DNA from: Mycolicibacterium flavescens
Lineage (GTDB): Bacteria > Actinomycetota > Actinomycetes > Mycobacteriales > Mycobacteriaceae
Assembly (NCBI RefSeq): GCF_001722335.1
Contig: NZ_MIHA01000015.1
Span: forward strand, 62,001-126,000
Direction of reading: 5' to 3'
DNA length: 64,000 nucleotides
A program made the position numbers and the translations under genes. Position 1 is the stretch's first letter; each line of letters starts with the position of its first letter. A model generated the notes under the pieces. That model worked only from the letters and a program-made list of their open reading frames with translations. It was not told the DNA's origin and ran no database searches. Shown here piece after piece: positions 48,258 to 57,283 of this stretch.

Positions 48258-51200
48258 GTGACCGACCGCACGACAGGCTCCTCGACAGCACCTGCCGCCC
48301 CAACTCGCCGGCGTGACAGCCCTTCCGCCGATCCCCCACACAGCCGCGAGTACAGCGCCCGGCTGGCGGCGCTGGGCCGATTCACAGTGCGGCACAAAGC
48401 ACTAACCATCGGGGTGTGGATCGGCGCCGCCATCATCCTGGCGCTGCTGTTCCCCCAGTTGGAGACGGTGGTTCGGCAGCAGTCGGTGGATCTGATACCG
48501 CGCGACGCCCCGTCCCTGCAGACGGTGGAGCGGATGAGCACGGCCTTCGGCGAGCAAGGGTCGAAAACCGTGCTGATTGTGGCCATGGAAGATCCTGCCG
48601 GGCTGACCCCTGCGGCCCAGCAGCGCTACGACCGCCTTCTGGAGCGGCTGCGCGCCGACAGTGAGCACGTGTTGCTCGTGCAGGATCTGCTGGCCGATCC
48701 GGTCACGAAAACCCAAGCCGTCAGCGCCGACGGCAAATCGTGGTATCTGCCGGTCGGAGTGACCGGCACGCTGGGTGACCCCACGGCCGCCGAGTCAGTC
48801 AAGGCGGTGCGTGACATCACCGCCGAGGTGTTCAGCGACTCCACCACCACCGCGCACGTCACCGGACCGCCGGCGACGTTCAGTGACATGATCGCCTCCG
48901 CCGAGCACGATCTGCTGTTGATCTCGATCGCCACCGCCGGCATGATCGCCCTGATCCTGCTGATCGTCTACCGGTCGGTGTTCACCGCACTACTGCCGCT
49001 GCTGGTCATCGGACTGAGCCTGGCCGTCGGGCGCGGCGTACTGTCCGCGCTCGGCGAGATGGGTATGCCGGTGTCCCAATTCACCGTCGCGTTCATGACC
49101 GCGATCCTGCTCGGCGCCGGCACCGACTACACCGTGTTCCTGATCAGCCGCTACCACGAGCAGCGCCGCGCACAGGTGCCGGCGGATCAGGCCATCATCC
49201 ACGCCACCGCCAGCATCGGCCGCGTAATCCTGGCCTCAGCAGCCACTGTCGCACTCGCCTTCCTGGCGATGGTGTTCGCCCGCTTGAGTGTGTTCGCCGC
49301 CCTGGGCCCGGCGTGCGCCATCGCAGTTCTCTTCGGTTTCCTGGCCACAGTCACCCTGCTGCCACCAGTGCTGGCGCTGGCAGCTAAACGTGGCATCGGT
49401 GAACCCAAATCCGATCGCACCCGTCGCTACTGGAACAGTGTCGCCGTGGCGGTGGTGCGCCGCCCGGTGCCGCTGCTGATCGTCAGCCTCGTCACCCTGC
49501 TCGCACTGTCCGCGGTAGCCGTGACCATCAAAATCAGCTACGACGACCGCAAAGGCCAACCTGCCACCACCGCCAGCAACCAGGGCTATCAGCTGCTGGA
49601 CCGCCACTTCCGAAAAGACGTCGTCATCACCGAATTCCTCGTCGTCGAGAGCCCCACCGACATGCGCACCGGCAAGGGACTGGCCGACCTCGACGAAATG
49701 GCGTCCCGCGTCTCCCAGGTTCCCGGTGTCACCAAAGTCTCGGGTGTCACCCGCCCCACCGGGGAACGCCTCGATCAAGCGCAACTGGCCTGGCAAAACG
49801 GTCAAATTGGAGACAAGATGGCCGGCGCAGTCGCCGACGGCAACGCCCGCCGAGACGACCTCACGAAACTCACCGACGGCGCCGATCAACTCGCCGGCGG
49901 ACTGGCCCAACTCGACACCACCGTGCGCACCGCCCTAGCCCCCCTGGCGGGAATCCTCACTCAAGCCCAATCCGCTGGCACTCAGGTCAACCAGTTCCGA
50001 CCACTGCTGCAACAACTGTCAGCGACCGCCCCTGCGGTCGATCAGGCCATCCAATCCGGCCCAGGACTACGCCCCCTGGCCGACCAGGCACAACACGCGA
50101 TCACCACTTTGGAGCCGCTCGTGGGTGCCCTCAACACCTCGCCGTGGTGTGCCACCACACCCCAATGCGCCCAGATCCGCGACCAAGTACAGATCCTGAT
50201 CACACTGCGCAACAGCGGATTCTTCAACCAGATCGCCGACCTCGGCGACCGCTATGACCCCGCCAGCAATGCCACCGTCGCCGGAACACTCACCAACGTC
50301 CAGAACGCCGTCACCTCGCTCGACAAGGCCTTCGGGGCCCTCGGAAACCCCGCTGACCTGGCTGGCAACCTGCGCCGCCTACAAGACGGGATCGGCCAAC
50401 TCGCCTCCGGCGCCCAAGCGTTGGCCACCGGTGTGCGCACCCTGGCCGACAGCAACATCGACATGCTCTCCGGGATGAGCCAGATCGCCACCCAGCTACA
50501 AAACTCCGCACGCGCGGCCCAGGACTCCGACTCATCAAGCGGTTTCTACCTGCCCGCCAACGCCTTCGAGAACCGCCAATTCACCGACGTCGCCAAGCAA
50601 TTCCTCTCACCCGACGGCAAAACAGCACGGTTCATGATCGAAACCAGCCACGACCCCTACAGCGTCGAAGCCATGGACCTCGCCAACCGCATCACCAACA
50701 CCGCCAACACCGCACGGCCCAACACCTCGCTTTCTGACGCCACCGTCTCTGTCGCCGGCTTCCCAGCCGTCAATTCCGACATCCAACGGCTCCTGTGGGC
50801 AGACTTCGCCCAACTGGCCCTCGCCACCACCGTCATTGTCGGCATCATCCTGGTGCTGCTGCTGCGCGCACTACTGGCACCGATCTATCTTCTCGGCACC
50901 GTCCTGCTCAACTACCTCGCCTCGATCGGATTCGGCGTCCTGGTATTCCAATGGATCTTTGGGCAGGAAATCGCCTGGCCCGTACCACTGTTGGCATTCA
51001 TTATCCTCGTCGCCGTCGGAGCCGACTACAACATGCTGCTCGTCTCCCGACTACGCGAAGAATCCGGAAGCAACATCCGCGTCGGCGTGCTGCGCACCGT
51101 CGCCAACACCGGCGCCGTCATCACCTCCGCCGGCCTCATCTTCGCCGTCAGCATGTTCGGCCTCATGGTTGGCTCGGTGGCCATCATGATCCAAGCCGGC

Positions 51201-51326
51201 CTCATCATCGGATTCGGACTACTGCTCGACACCTTCCTCGTACGCACCCTCACCGTGCCCGCCATCGCCACACTCCTACGCGAAGCCAGCTGGTGGCCCA
51301 CCAAACCAAACACCAGCACAACCTGA
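48258..51326 (+). CDS. MmpL-family RND transporter
   Basis: A 1022-aa membrane transporter from GTG 48258 behind GGGGAGG. It has the two MMPL repeats: a membrane helix, a periplasmic loop, then a five-helix bundle. The proton-relay Asp-Tyr pairs lie in LGAGTDYTVFLISRYHE and AVGADYNMLLVSRLREE. The second loop is long and helical (AQLDTTVRTALAPLAGILTQ and others), as in MmpL lipid exporters. No mmpS partner is adjacent. It likely exports a lipid or drug under TetR control. The C-terminus is short, unlike MmpL3. Confidence 0.92.
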   Translation: MTDRTTGSSTAPAAPTRRRDSPSADPPHSREYSARLAALGRFTVRHKALTIGVWIGAAIILALLFPQLETVVRQQSVDLIPRDAPSLQTVERMSTAFGEQGSKTVLIVAMEDPAGLTPAAQQRYDRLLERLRADSEHVLLVQDLLADPVTKTQAVSADGKSWYLPVGVTGTLGDPTAAESVKAVRDITAEVFSDSTTTAHVTGPPATFSDMIASAEHDLLLISIATAGMIALILLIVYRSVFTALLPLLVIGLSLAVGRGVLSALGEMGMPVSQFTVAFMTAILLGAGTDYTVFLISRYHEQRRAQVPADQAIIHATASIGRVILASAATVALAFLAMVFARLSVFAALGPACAIAVLFGFLATVTLLPPVLALAAKRGIGEPKSDRTRRYWNSVAVAVVRRPVPLLIVSLVTLLALSAVAVTIKISYDDRKGQPATTASNQGYQLLDRHFRKDVVITEFLVVESPTDMRTGKGLADLDEMASRVSQVPGVTKVSGVTRPTGERLDQAQLAWQNGQIGDKMAGAVADGNARRDDLTKLTDGADQLAGGLAQLDTTVRTALAPLAGILTQAQSAGTQVNQFRPLLQQLSATAPAVDQAIQSGPGLRPLADQAQHAITTLEPLVGALNTSPWCATTPQCAQIRDQVQILITLRNSGFFNQIADLGDRYDPASNATVAGTLTNVQNAVTSLDKAFGALGNPADLAGNLRRLQDGIGQLASGAQALATGVRTLADSNIDMLSGMSQIATQLQNSARAAQDSDSSSGFYLPANAFENRQFTDVAKQFLSPDGKTARFMIETSHDPYSVEAMDLANRITNTANTARPNTSLSDATVSVAGFPAVNSDIQRLLWADFAQLALATTVIVGIILVLLLRALLAPIYLLGTVLLNYLASIGFGVLVFQWIFGQEIAWPVPLLAFIILVAVGADYNMLLVSRLREESGSNIRVGVLRTVANTGAVITSAGLIFAVSMFGLMVGSVAIMIQAGLIIGFGLLLDTFLVRTLTVPAIATLLREASWWPTKPNTSTT

Positions 51327-52031
51327 ACACCGCTTCGCGCCGTCGCCCATACGCGGGAAGTCAACAGGCATACGAATCAAAAAGGTGGCGACCGGCTGCC
51401 AACCAAACCCGTCAGCGTGGAATTCGCCCCGCCCGAATATGACCCCTACGCCAGTACAGCAGGCCGCTTATCGACGGACGATATTGCGTCCACACCCAAT
51501 CGGGCACTGCGCAAGACACTGTTCTGCGAGGATTGCGAGGGCAATCAGCGGCATCGGTCCTTGCATTTAGAAGGTGCTCGTGGCCGGCGTCGTTGTAAGG
51601 GCGGTGCCGCGGAGTTCGTTATCGCAAGGGTCGCCCGCAGACATGAGCGGTGCAGCGATGCGATGGGTGGCGTCTGAGTCCTGGAAATTCGGGATTGACG
51701 GAAATGTTGACGAAACCGTCCGCCAGCAGCTGCTGTTTAACCGATACGCGGCGATGACCGCACAGCCGGGCGACTGAGTCCGAGTCGGACACCGAGGTTG
51801 ACCACTGATACATCGGCACCTGGAAACTTGGCTCTGTTCACAGACGCAGATATCCACTGCCGAGGCAGCGTCGCTCCGGCGACAGCGATGTCAGTGCGGA
51901 GCTGTCGGCCATCAGTGAGACGATCACGATTGCGCCAGACATGCGCCAGGGTTTGGACCCCGCGGCGATACCCCGCCGGAGGCTGAACTCCGCCTATAGG
52001 CTTAGGCGCTCGACTGAGGTAGGGGGACACC
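51327..52031. other. 705-bp region with possible remnant ORFs
   Basis: No confident gene. A plus ORF at 51417-51677 encodes LRKTLFCEDCEGNQRHRSLH, a CxxC...H zinc-ribbon-like start, but lacks the second Cys pair spacing and ends in low-quality sequence. It could be a decayed phage-type small protein. 51798-52031 contains the promoter of the GHKL gene. Confidence 0.35.
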
Positions 52032-54074
52032 ATGGCACTGACCACCTCGCTGGCGGGTCGAGTCCGGAACACAAGCCTGCCCAAGAGTCACGCCCTGCTA
52101 CCGCTCCTTGAGGCGATAGTGAACAGCATCCAGTCGATCGACGCACGGCCCAAAGACCCAAACCGTCCAGGGCGGGTCGACGTGAAGGTGCACCGCGACG
52201 CCCAGGCGGAGTTTGACTTCGGCGCCGCGGGTCCCGGTCGTGCTCCCATGAAGCCGATCGTCGGATTCACCGTGAAGGACGACGGCGTGGGATTCACGTC
52301 GGCGAACCTCTCCTCGTTCGAGACCCTGGACAGCGACTATAAGTCAGACCTCGGCTGCCGTGGCGTGGGACGGCTCCTCTGGCTCAAAGCATTCGACAGG
52401 GTATCGGTGCGCAGCACGTACGAGGACGAAACCGGCACACTCCGGGGTCGCCAGTTCAGGTTCTCGATCGACCGCGAGGTTGAGGACGACGGCGATACGG
52501 ACGGGTTCACACAGCCCGGAGCTGAAGTGCACCTCGATGGGTTCAAGAAGACGTTTCAGCAGTACGCGCCGAAGGGTGTCGATGCCATTGCGCGTGAGGT
52601 GCTCGAACACTGCATCTGGTACTTCCTCCGGCCCGGAGGCGCGCCCGTGGTGGTGGTCGCGGACGACGACGAGGCGGTGTCCCTGGCCGACCTGATGGAC
52701 GAGTTCGTGGACTCAAAGATGTCGTCGTCAACAATCGAGGTCGAGGGGCAACGGTTCGACATGCTGAACCTGCGCCTCAAGCCTTCCGCGCGCACCTCCG
52801 TCCCTCGCCTCCACTGGTGCGCGGCGAGCCGTGTCGTCATCGAAGAGAACTTGAACGGGAAGGTCCCAGGGCTTCATGGCAGGCTCAAGGACGGGGAGTC
52901 CGGTGAGTTCGTCTACGCGTGTTACCTGACGTCGGGCTACCTCGACGAACGCGTTCGGTCCGACCGGACGGCGTTCGATATCGCCGACCGTATTGAGGGC
53001 GACCAGCTCGGCGACGACCTCGCGCTGGACGACATCCGGGCTGCCGTGCTCCAGGAAATCGGGAACATGCTGAAGGAGCCGCTTGATTCAGCCCGCACAC
53101 AAGGCAAGCAGCGGGTCCACGACTTCGTGAGCACACGCGCCCCGCGGTACCGGCCGGTGCTGGCCAGGATCGAGGAGCGCGGCATTACGGTCGACCCCTC
53201 GGTGAAGGATCAGGACCTCGAGCTCCAGCTCCATGGGCATCTACAGAAGATCGAGGCGGAAGCGTTCGTGCAGGGCCAGCAGATCTCCGCAGAGGCCGAT
53301 TCCGAGCCGGCGGAGGATTACGCGGAACGTCTTGCTGCGTACCTCAGCACCGTCAGCGAGATCAATCAATCTGACCTGGCCGCATACGTGTCACGCCGCC
53401 GGACGGTACTGGATCTACTCGCGCGTCTGATCCGGGCGGACACGGACGGGAAATACAGCCGCGAAGACGCAATCCATTCACTGATCATCCCGATGCGAAC
53501 GGAGTCCAACGACATCGCCACCGACGCGTCCAACCTGTGGATCATCGACGAGCGACTTGCCTTCCACGACTACCTCGCCTCTGATAAGACGCTCAAGAGC
53601 ATGCCGATCACTGGGGACGAGTCCACCAAAGAGCCCGACATCCTCGCGACGCGGCTCGTCGACTCACCTGTACTCGCAGCTGAAGGAGAGAGACTGCCCC
53701 TGCCGTCGATCGTTGTGGTCGAGATCAAGCGCCCCATGCGCAAGGACGCCACCGAGGACAAGAACCCGATACAGCAGTGCCTCGACTACGTGAAGAGGGT
53801 TCGCGCCGGTGGTGTACTAACGGCGACCGGGAGGCCGATCCCGCCGACTCAGGACCCGCCGGCGTTCTGCTACATCGTCGCGGACCTGACGGACAAGATG
53901 ATCGAGCGGTGCGAGGTCTCCAACCTGCGGCCGACCCATGACGGCCTCGGATACTTCGGCTTCAACGACAACGCCAAGGCCTACATCGAAGTCATGAGCT
54001 TCGACGGGCTGGTCAATGCGGCGACCGAGCGGAACCGCGCCTTCTTCGACAAGCTGGGCCTACCCTCGAGTTGA
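52032..54074 (+). CDS. GHKL ATPase fused to a PD-(D/E)XK-like nuclease domain
   Basis: 680 aa from ATG 52032 behind AGGGGG. The N-terminal Hsp90/MutL-type (GHKL) ATPase has an N-box (LLEAIVNSIQSIDA, Glu27 and Asn31), the G1 motif KDDGVGF (Asp84) and the G2-like RGVGRLLWLKAF. The middle is helical (residues 330-480). The C-terminal part has a nuclease-type signature: EPD (Asp536), VVVEIKRP (Glu564, Lys566) and NPIQQCLDYVKRV (QxxxY-like), as in PD-(D/E)XK folds. It has no His-kinase H-box. A standalone ATPase-nuclease on an island suggests anti-phage defence (MORC-like/Shedu-like inference). Confidence 0.8.
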   Translation: MALTTSLAGRVRNTSLPKSHALLPLLEAIVNSIQSIDARPKDPNRPGRVDVKVHRDAQAEFDFGAAGPGRAPMKPIVGFTVKDDGVGFTSANLSSFETLDSDYKSDLGCRGVGRLLWLKAFDRVSVRSTYEDETGTLRGRQFRFSIDREVEDDGDTDGFTQPGAEVHLDGFKKTFQQYAPKGVDAIAREVLEHCIWYFLRPGGAPVVVVADDDEAVSLADLMDEFVDSKMSSSTIEVEGQRFDMLNLRLKPSARTSVPRLHWCAASRVVIEENLNGKVPGLHGRLKDGESGEFVYACYLTSGYLDERVRSDRTAFDIADRIEGDQLGDDLALDDIRAAVLQEIGNMLKEPLDSARTQGKQRVHDFVSTRAPRYRPVLARIEERGITVDPSVKDQDLELQLHGHLQKIEAEAFVQGQQISAEADSEPAEDYAERLAAYLSTVSEINQSDLAAYVSRRRTVLDLLARLIRADTDGKYSREDAIHSLIIPMRTESNDIATDASNLWIIDERLAFHDYLASDKTLKSMPITGDESTKEPDILATRLVDSPVLAAEGERLPLPSIVVVEIKRPMRKDATEDKNPIQQCLDYVKRVRAGGVLTATGRPIPPTQDPPAFCYIVADLTDKMIERCEVSNLRPTHDGLGYFGFNDNAKAYIEVMSFDGLVNAATERNRAFFDKLGLPSS

Positions 54075-54358
54075 CGACCCTGTAGCCCACGGTCGGGCGG
54101 CACCAGCTCTCACAGGCCATCTCCAACGATCCGTCAAACAGACGGATTCGGATGTGTCGTCGGACTCCAAGGACGGCGACACACCATCGCGTCGGTTAAC
54201 TGGCCGCCGCGAACTTCTCTTGGCGGGCGTTCAGTTGGCGTCGAGTGCGGCATGGGCGCGTTGAAAAGACGGCTCGGGGGATTAGGTGGGCACTCACGCG
54301 AACTCGATCGAACCGCAACTAAACATCACCGCGGCATCGAAATCATTGATCCGGCCAA

Positions 54359-54658
54359 TCATTGCTCGGGGTACCGGGACGCGAGCTCCTCAGCCCACTT
54401 CCAGGCGTAGCTCTTGTTCTTGCGGAAGCGAACCTTGTTGGCTACCTTTGGTATCCGCGAGATCAACTCCGAGGCTTCAAGATCCCTGATCGGGTCTTGA
54501 ATGCTGCTCAGATACTCAAATCCCAGTTCGTCAGCGAGCTCGGAGAGGGCGAATTCTTTCCCGCCGCGGGCAATTCCCACCATCACCGACAGACGATGGG
54601 CCTGGCCGAACAACACGCGCGACAACTGCCGCAATTCGTTGCTTTCAGCCAGTGACAC
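54359..54658 (-). CDS. ArsR-like winged-helix regulator
   Basis: About 99 aa from GTG 54658: VSLAESNELRQLSRVLFGQA, HRLSVMVGIARGGKEFALSE, LADELGFEYLSSIQDPIRDL, EASELISRIP. This is a typical wHTH with helix 3 in LADELGFEYLSSIQDPI. It lacks metal-binding Cys. It diverges from the 155-aa gene across a nested palindrome (54683-54708), which it probably binds to control the module. Confidence 0.75.
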   Translation of the reverse strand: MSLAESNELRQLSRVLFGQAHRLSVMVGIARGGKEFALSELADELGFEYLSSIQDPIRDLEASELISRIPKVANKVRFRKNKSYAWKWAEELASRYPEQ

Positions 54659-54682
54659 GGTTAGATCGTAACTGCAGCAATA

Positions 54683-54708
54683 ACTACGCGTGACGCGTAA
54701 CGCGTAGT
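54683..54708. promoter_or_regulatory. Nested ACGCGTA palindrome (operator)
   Basis: Three copies of ACGCGTA or its complement in 26 bp. ACTACGCGT...ACGCGTAGT is a 9-bp inverted repeat with an 8-nt gap. Inside it TACGCGT-G-ACGCGTA is a perfect 7-bp palindrome, and two ACGCGTA copies are tandem. It lies between the divergent regulator and the 155-aa gene, 12 bp before the latter's start. Confidence 0.7.
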
Positions 54709-54720
54709 AACTTTGAGCGC

Positions 54721-55188
54721 ATGGACCAGCCGCTTCTGACCCCGAATGCGGTCGTACTGGTTGCGGTCGACGCCCTGCGGCGACACGCCGAACAGGTCGG
54801 CGCTGAATTACGCCGAGATTCATGGATTCGTCAAGCACTCATCGAGGAAGTGCTGCAGGCGCTTCCCTCCGGCCTTGCTCAACGGGCGTTACGCCGGTTA
54901 AAGCCTGACAGTCGCGGGGTAACCGAATCAGCCGCCGATGCCGTCTTCGACGACTTGACGCTGAACGGCTGGCTCGTCCCGAGAGGCGTGAGCCCTCAAG
55001 CAACGTGGGAAATCGACAGGAGCCGGCGGGATGAAATCGATGGATTGTCGGCGGCGCTCACCGAGTCAGAGCGGCGAGCAGTGGAGCGAGCAGCTCAGCG
55101 GACGATGGCCCTATCTGTCGCCTGGTCGAACAAGCTACGGGCACGGGATGAATCAAGAGCTTCGACATCGAGGTCGGCCAAGCCATAG
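54721..55188 (+). CDS. Unknown helical protein of the kinase module
   Basis: 155 aa from ATG 54721: MDQPLLTPNAVVLVAVDALR, RHAEQVGAELRRDSWIRQAL, then IEEVLQALPSGLAQRALRRL. All helical, charged, no membrane segment. No family recognised. Its last 94 nt are antisense to the kinase C-terminus. Coding is supported by the operator position and a protein-like composition. Confidence 0.55.
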   Translation: MDQPLLTPNAVVLVAVDALRRHAEQVGAELRRDSWIRQALIEEVLQALPSGLAQRALRRLKPDSRGVTESAADAVFDDLTLNGWLVPRGVSPQATWEIDRSRRDEIDGLSAALTESERRAVERAAQRTMALSVAWSNKLRARDESRASTSRSAKP

Positions 55189-56201
55189 CGGCGCCATCCA
55201 TTGCCGCTGTTGATCTGCGTCGATAGACGGAATCCGCCCTTGCGTCGCTGAACGGCCTCAACGCGGACGCGGCGGCCGCGGTGGTGGCGGAACGGCGCTT
55301 CCCATCGAAGCGTGTCGGTCTCCGCCCAGTCGATGACACGGGCTCTAGACAGGGCATTGTCCATCTCGCTTGCAGTCTGAAAGCGTTGGCCGGGAACAGA
55401 ATGCAAGGACTTGTTCAGGATTCGACGCAGTGATCGCGATGCCCAGATGGGGTGGCTACGCTCGGCCATCGACAGCGGAGAGACGCCTCGCAGCAGACGA
55501 CGCACGACGTCAGACTTAGGGTACGCGTCATAGTCGAATCCGCCTTTGAGCAGCTCGAGCAGCACGAGCCCCATCGGATACAAGTCGCTTGCCCGGGTAA
55601 GAATGCCTGTTCCGACCAGTTCGGGCGGGCTGTACAGGGTGGGGATGTCCAGTGCCGGGGTGCGCCCGTCCTCGCCGATGCGGCCTGCGCAACCCAAGTC
55701 TCCTATCCTGGCGAGGAATTCGTCCTCGGTCAACAGGATGTTGGGGCTCTTTATGTCGCGGTGCAGGATGCCATGCACCTCGTGGAGGTGTCCCAACCCG
55801 CGCAATGCGGCTTGCACGATGCGTACTGTTTCCGTAGGGCCGAATCGCTCGCCGCGGATGAACGCGTCGGTCAGGCTGCCCCGTTTGTAGTACGGGGTGA
55901 CGATCTCGATCACCCGCATCGGTTGCGGAAAGCCGTCTACAACCGGCGCAGCGAGGATCGGCACCACGTGGTCGTGCCGAATCTGTCGCAGGATTGCTGG
56001 CTCCGGCAGCACGTCATCGAGATTTGAGAGGTCGACCCGCTTTCCGACCTGCTCGCACTGCAGATTCTCATCCCACCAGACGCGCACCGGGTTGGAGCCT
56101 TCGGGCAGCGTCTGCAGGCACTCGAAGGCCAAACGGAGTGGACGGGAACGCTCGAGGCTCGGGATGTTGGGTTCACTCGGCATCTGAGCAGGCGCCGTCA
56201 C
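55095..56201 (-). CDS. Atypical serine/threonine protein kinase
   Basis: 368 aa from GTG 56201. The Hanks-type domain (about residues 45-310) has HRDIKSPNILL (Asp149, Lys151, Asn154), a DLG in place of DFG (Asp168), SPPEL for APE (Glu194) and SDLYPMGLVLLELL. The Gly-rich loop is not canonical (LPEGSNPVRVW) and the VAIK lysine is probably Lys54 in VGKRVDL. The C-terminal 65 residues (RRVRVEAVQRRKGGFRLSTQ) are basic and beta-like, with no membrane anchor, so it is a soluble kinase unlike mycobacterial Pkn receptors. It overlaps the upstream gene by 4 nt (GTGA). Confidence 0.88.
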   Translation of the reverse strand: MTAPAQMPSEPNIPSLERSRPLRLAFECLQTLPEGSNPVRVWWDENLQCEQVGKRVDLSNLDDVLPEPAILRQIRHDHVVPILAAPVVDGFPQPMRVIEIVTPYYKRGSLTDAFIRGERFGPTETVRIVQAALRGLGHLHEVHGILHRDIKSPNILLTEDEFLARIGDLGCAGRIGEDGRTPALDIPTLYSPPELVGTGILTRASDLYPMGLVLLELLKGGFDYDAYPKSDVVRRLLRGVSPLSMAERSHPIWASRSLRRILNKSLHSVPGQRFQTASEMDNALSRARVIDWAETDTLRWEAPFRHHRGRRVRVEAVQRRKGGFRLSTQINSGNGWRRYGLADLDVEALDSSRARSLFDQATDRAIVR

Positions 56202-56689
56202 GTCGTGCCTCCGACCAATGTGTAGGCAGCGGCATACGCCTCAGCCAATCCTGTCGTCCAGAACCTCGGCCGTTGGTCGAAGCCCAGCACGGCGAAGTTG
56301 AATGTGCCGAGCGACTTCGGTGGGCAACTGACCGCCGTTCCAATCGTCTCCGTGGTCAGGGTTTCATAGCCGACATTCAGCTCAGCGGCCGCGAACATGA
56401 CCGCGCAGATCGCTGTTACCCGGGCGTAGACCTGGTTGTAATGCAGATTCCTGAACGCGCGCGTATGGACGAGCCCCACCGCATCTACCCGTGCGGCCTG
56501 GAGTTCCTGTTCCACCCGCTTGGCGAGGTCGCGGAGACTCTGCGCTTCGGGCAAGTCTGCAGGCGTCAGCTTAGGAGTCGTAACGGGCACTGGCGTCGCC
56601 GGTCCTTCATCGGAGCGTTCCACGACGGCCAGCAGCAGCGTCCCTGCCTCGACGTTGAACCCCGCAGCCCGCACAGATCTATTGTCCAT
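56198..56689 (-). CDS. RuvC/RNase H-fold protein with altered catalytic site
   Basis: 163 aa from ATG 56689. The start SVRAAGFNVEAGTLLLAVVE is the first strand pair of an RNase H fold, but the usual catalytic Asp of GxDxS is Asn (GFNV). The helical centre VYARVTAICAVMFAAAELNV and the strand YETLTTETIGTAV match the RuvC/DUF3010-like order, while the expected Glu strand reads VDAVGLVHTRAF without the acid. Probably a non-catalytic or substrate-sensing homolog. It is first in the two-gene operon with the kinase. Confidence 0.6.
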   Translation of the reverse strand: MDNRSVRAAGFNVEAGTLLLAVVERSDEGPATPVPVTTPKLTPADLPEAQSLRDLAKRVEQELQAARVDAVGLVHTRAFRNLHYNQVYARVTAICAVMFAAAELNVGYETLTTETIGTAVSCPPKSLGTFNFAVLGFDQRPRFWTTGLAEAYAAAYTLVGGTT

Positions 56690-57127
56690 GCCGTCAACCG
56701 CTCCGTGGTGCCGACTGGCTAACGAAATGCCACCGTGTTCTGGTCACCGCTCGAGCGAGTAGATGCTGACACGCCACCCCGGCGGGCGCGATCATTCATC
56801 GGAAATTTTGATCACTGTCGCGGTAGACGCGACCGCCCTTACTACTAGGAGTCCGGCTTGAGCGGATTGCTTCGACGTGTACGTACGTCTCGCACGTGAC
56901 GTGCACCTCACACTGCGGGCTCAGAGGATGAAGTGGGACTGCTTGTCCGACTTCTCCTGATCACCAAAGCGTCGGCCATTGTCGATCAACTCCATTCGCT
57001 GTGGTCCGCAGTCAGTCCGCAGTTGATTCACATGCCGTCCGTGACACCCAACCCAACCAACACCGCTGACCTGCAGTTCCTCACGCTGCCCAACGACGTC
57101 AACTCAATCAAACTCGCTGGTGTCGTG
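56690..57127. other. Right end of the island, non-coding
   Basis: 438 bp with no supported gene. It has a GCACGT-G-ACGTGC palindrome (56892-56904) beside GTACGTAC, possible arm-type sites (57003-57025), and the short tail that would complete the integrase frame in the excised circle. Confidence 0.5.
57003..57025 (+). repeat. Putative integrase arm-type sites, right
   Basis: TCCGCAG at 57005-57011 and 57016-57022, with the same 11-nt period and orientation as the pair at 35753-35770; about 105 bp left of the attR core. Confidence 0.5.
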
Positions 57128-57174
57128 GTTCGGGACGAAGAGGTCGTGGGTTCGAATCCCGCCACCCCGACTCG
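57128..57174 (+). repeat. attR core (47-bp direct repeat, partial tRNA-Pro)
   Basis: Identical to 35646-35692. It holds the anticodon loop to the 3' end of tRNA-Pro without its 5' half, so it is not a functional tRNA. Confidence 0.95.
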
Positions 57175-57189
57175 TGTGCCGCAAGTGAG

Positions 57190-57220
57190 AGGCCCCGACC
57201 GGTGCTCTGGTTCGGGGCCT
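57190..57220 (+). terminator. Original host tRNA-Pro terminator
   Basis: AGGCCCCGA with a matching TCGGGGCCT arm (57212-57220) and TCTTG after it. It is a close relative of the hairpin at 35706-35743, now separated from the tRNA by the island. Confidence 0.75.
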
Positions 57221-57283
57221 TCTTGCTGTCAAAAATTGGCGATCAGCCCCGCCTCAAGCCTCAAAGGAGGCGTCAGGTGGAAG

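Noticed and set aside
52032..54074. Two-component histidine kinase reading of the GHKL protein
   Set aside because: There is no dimerisation/phosphoacceptor H-box, membrane segment or paired response regulator; the GHKL domain is at the N-terminus and a nuclease-like domain at the C-terminus.
57128..57174. Second tRNA-Pro gene
   Set aside because: Only the anticodon loop to 3' end is present; the 5' acceptor strand and D-arm are missing, so it is the attR scar.
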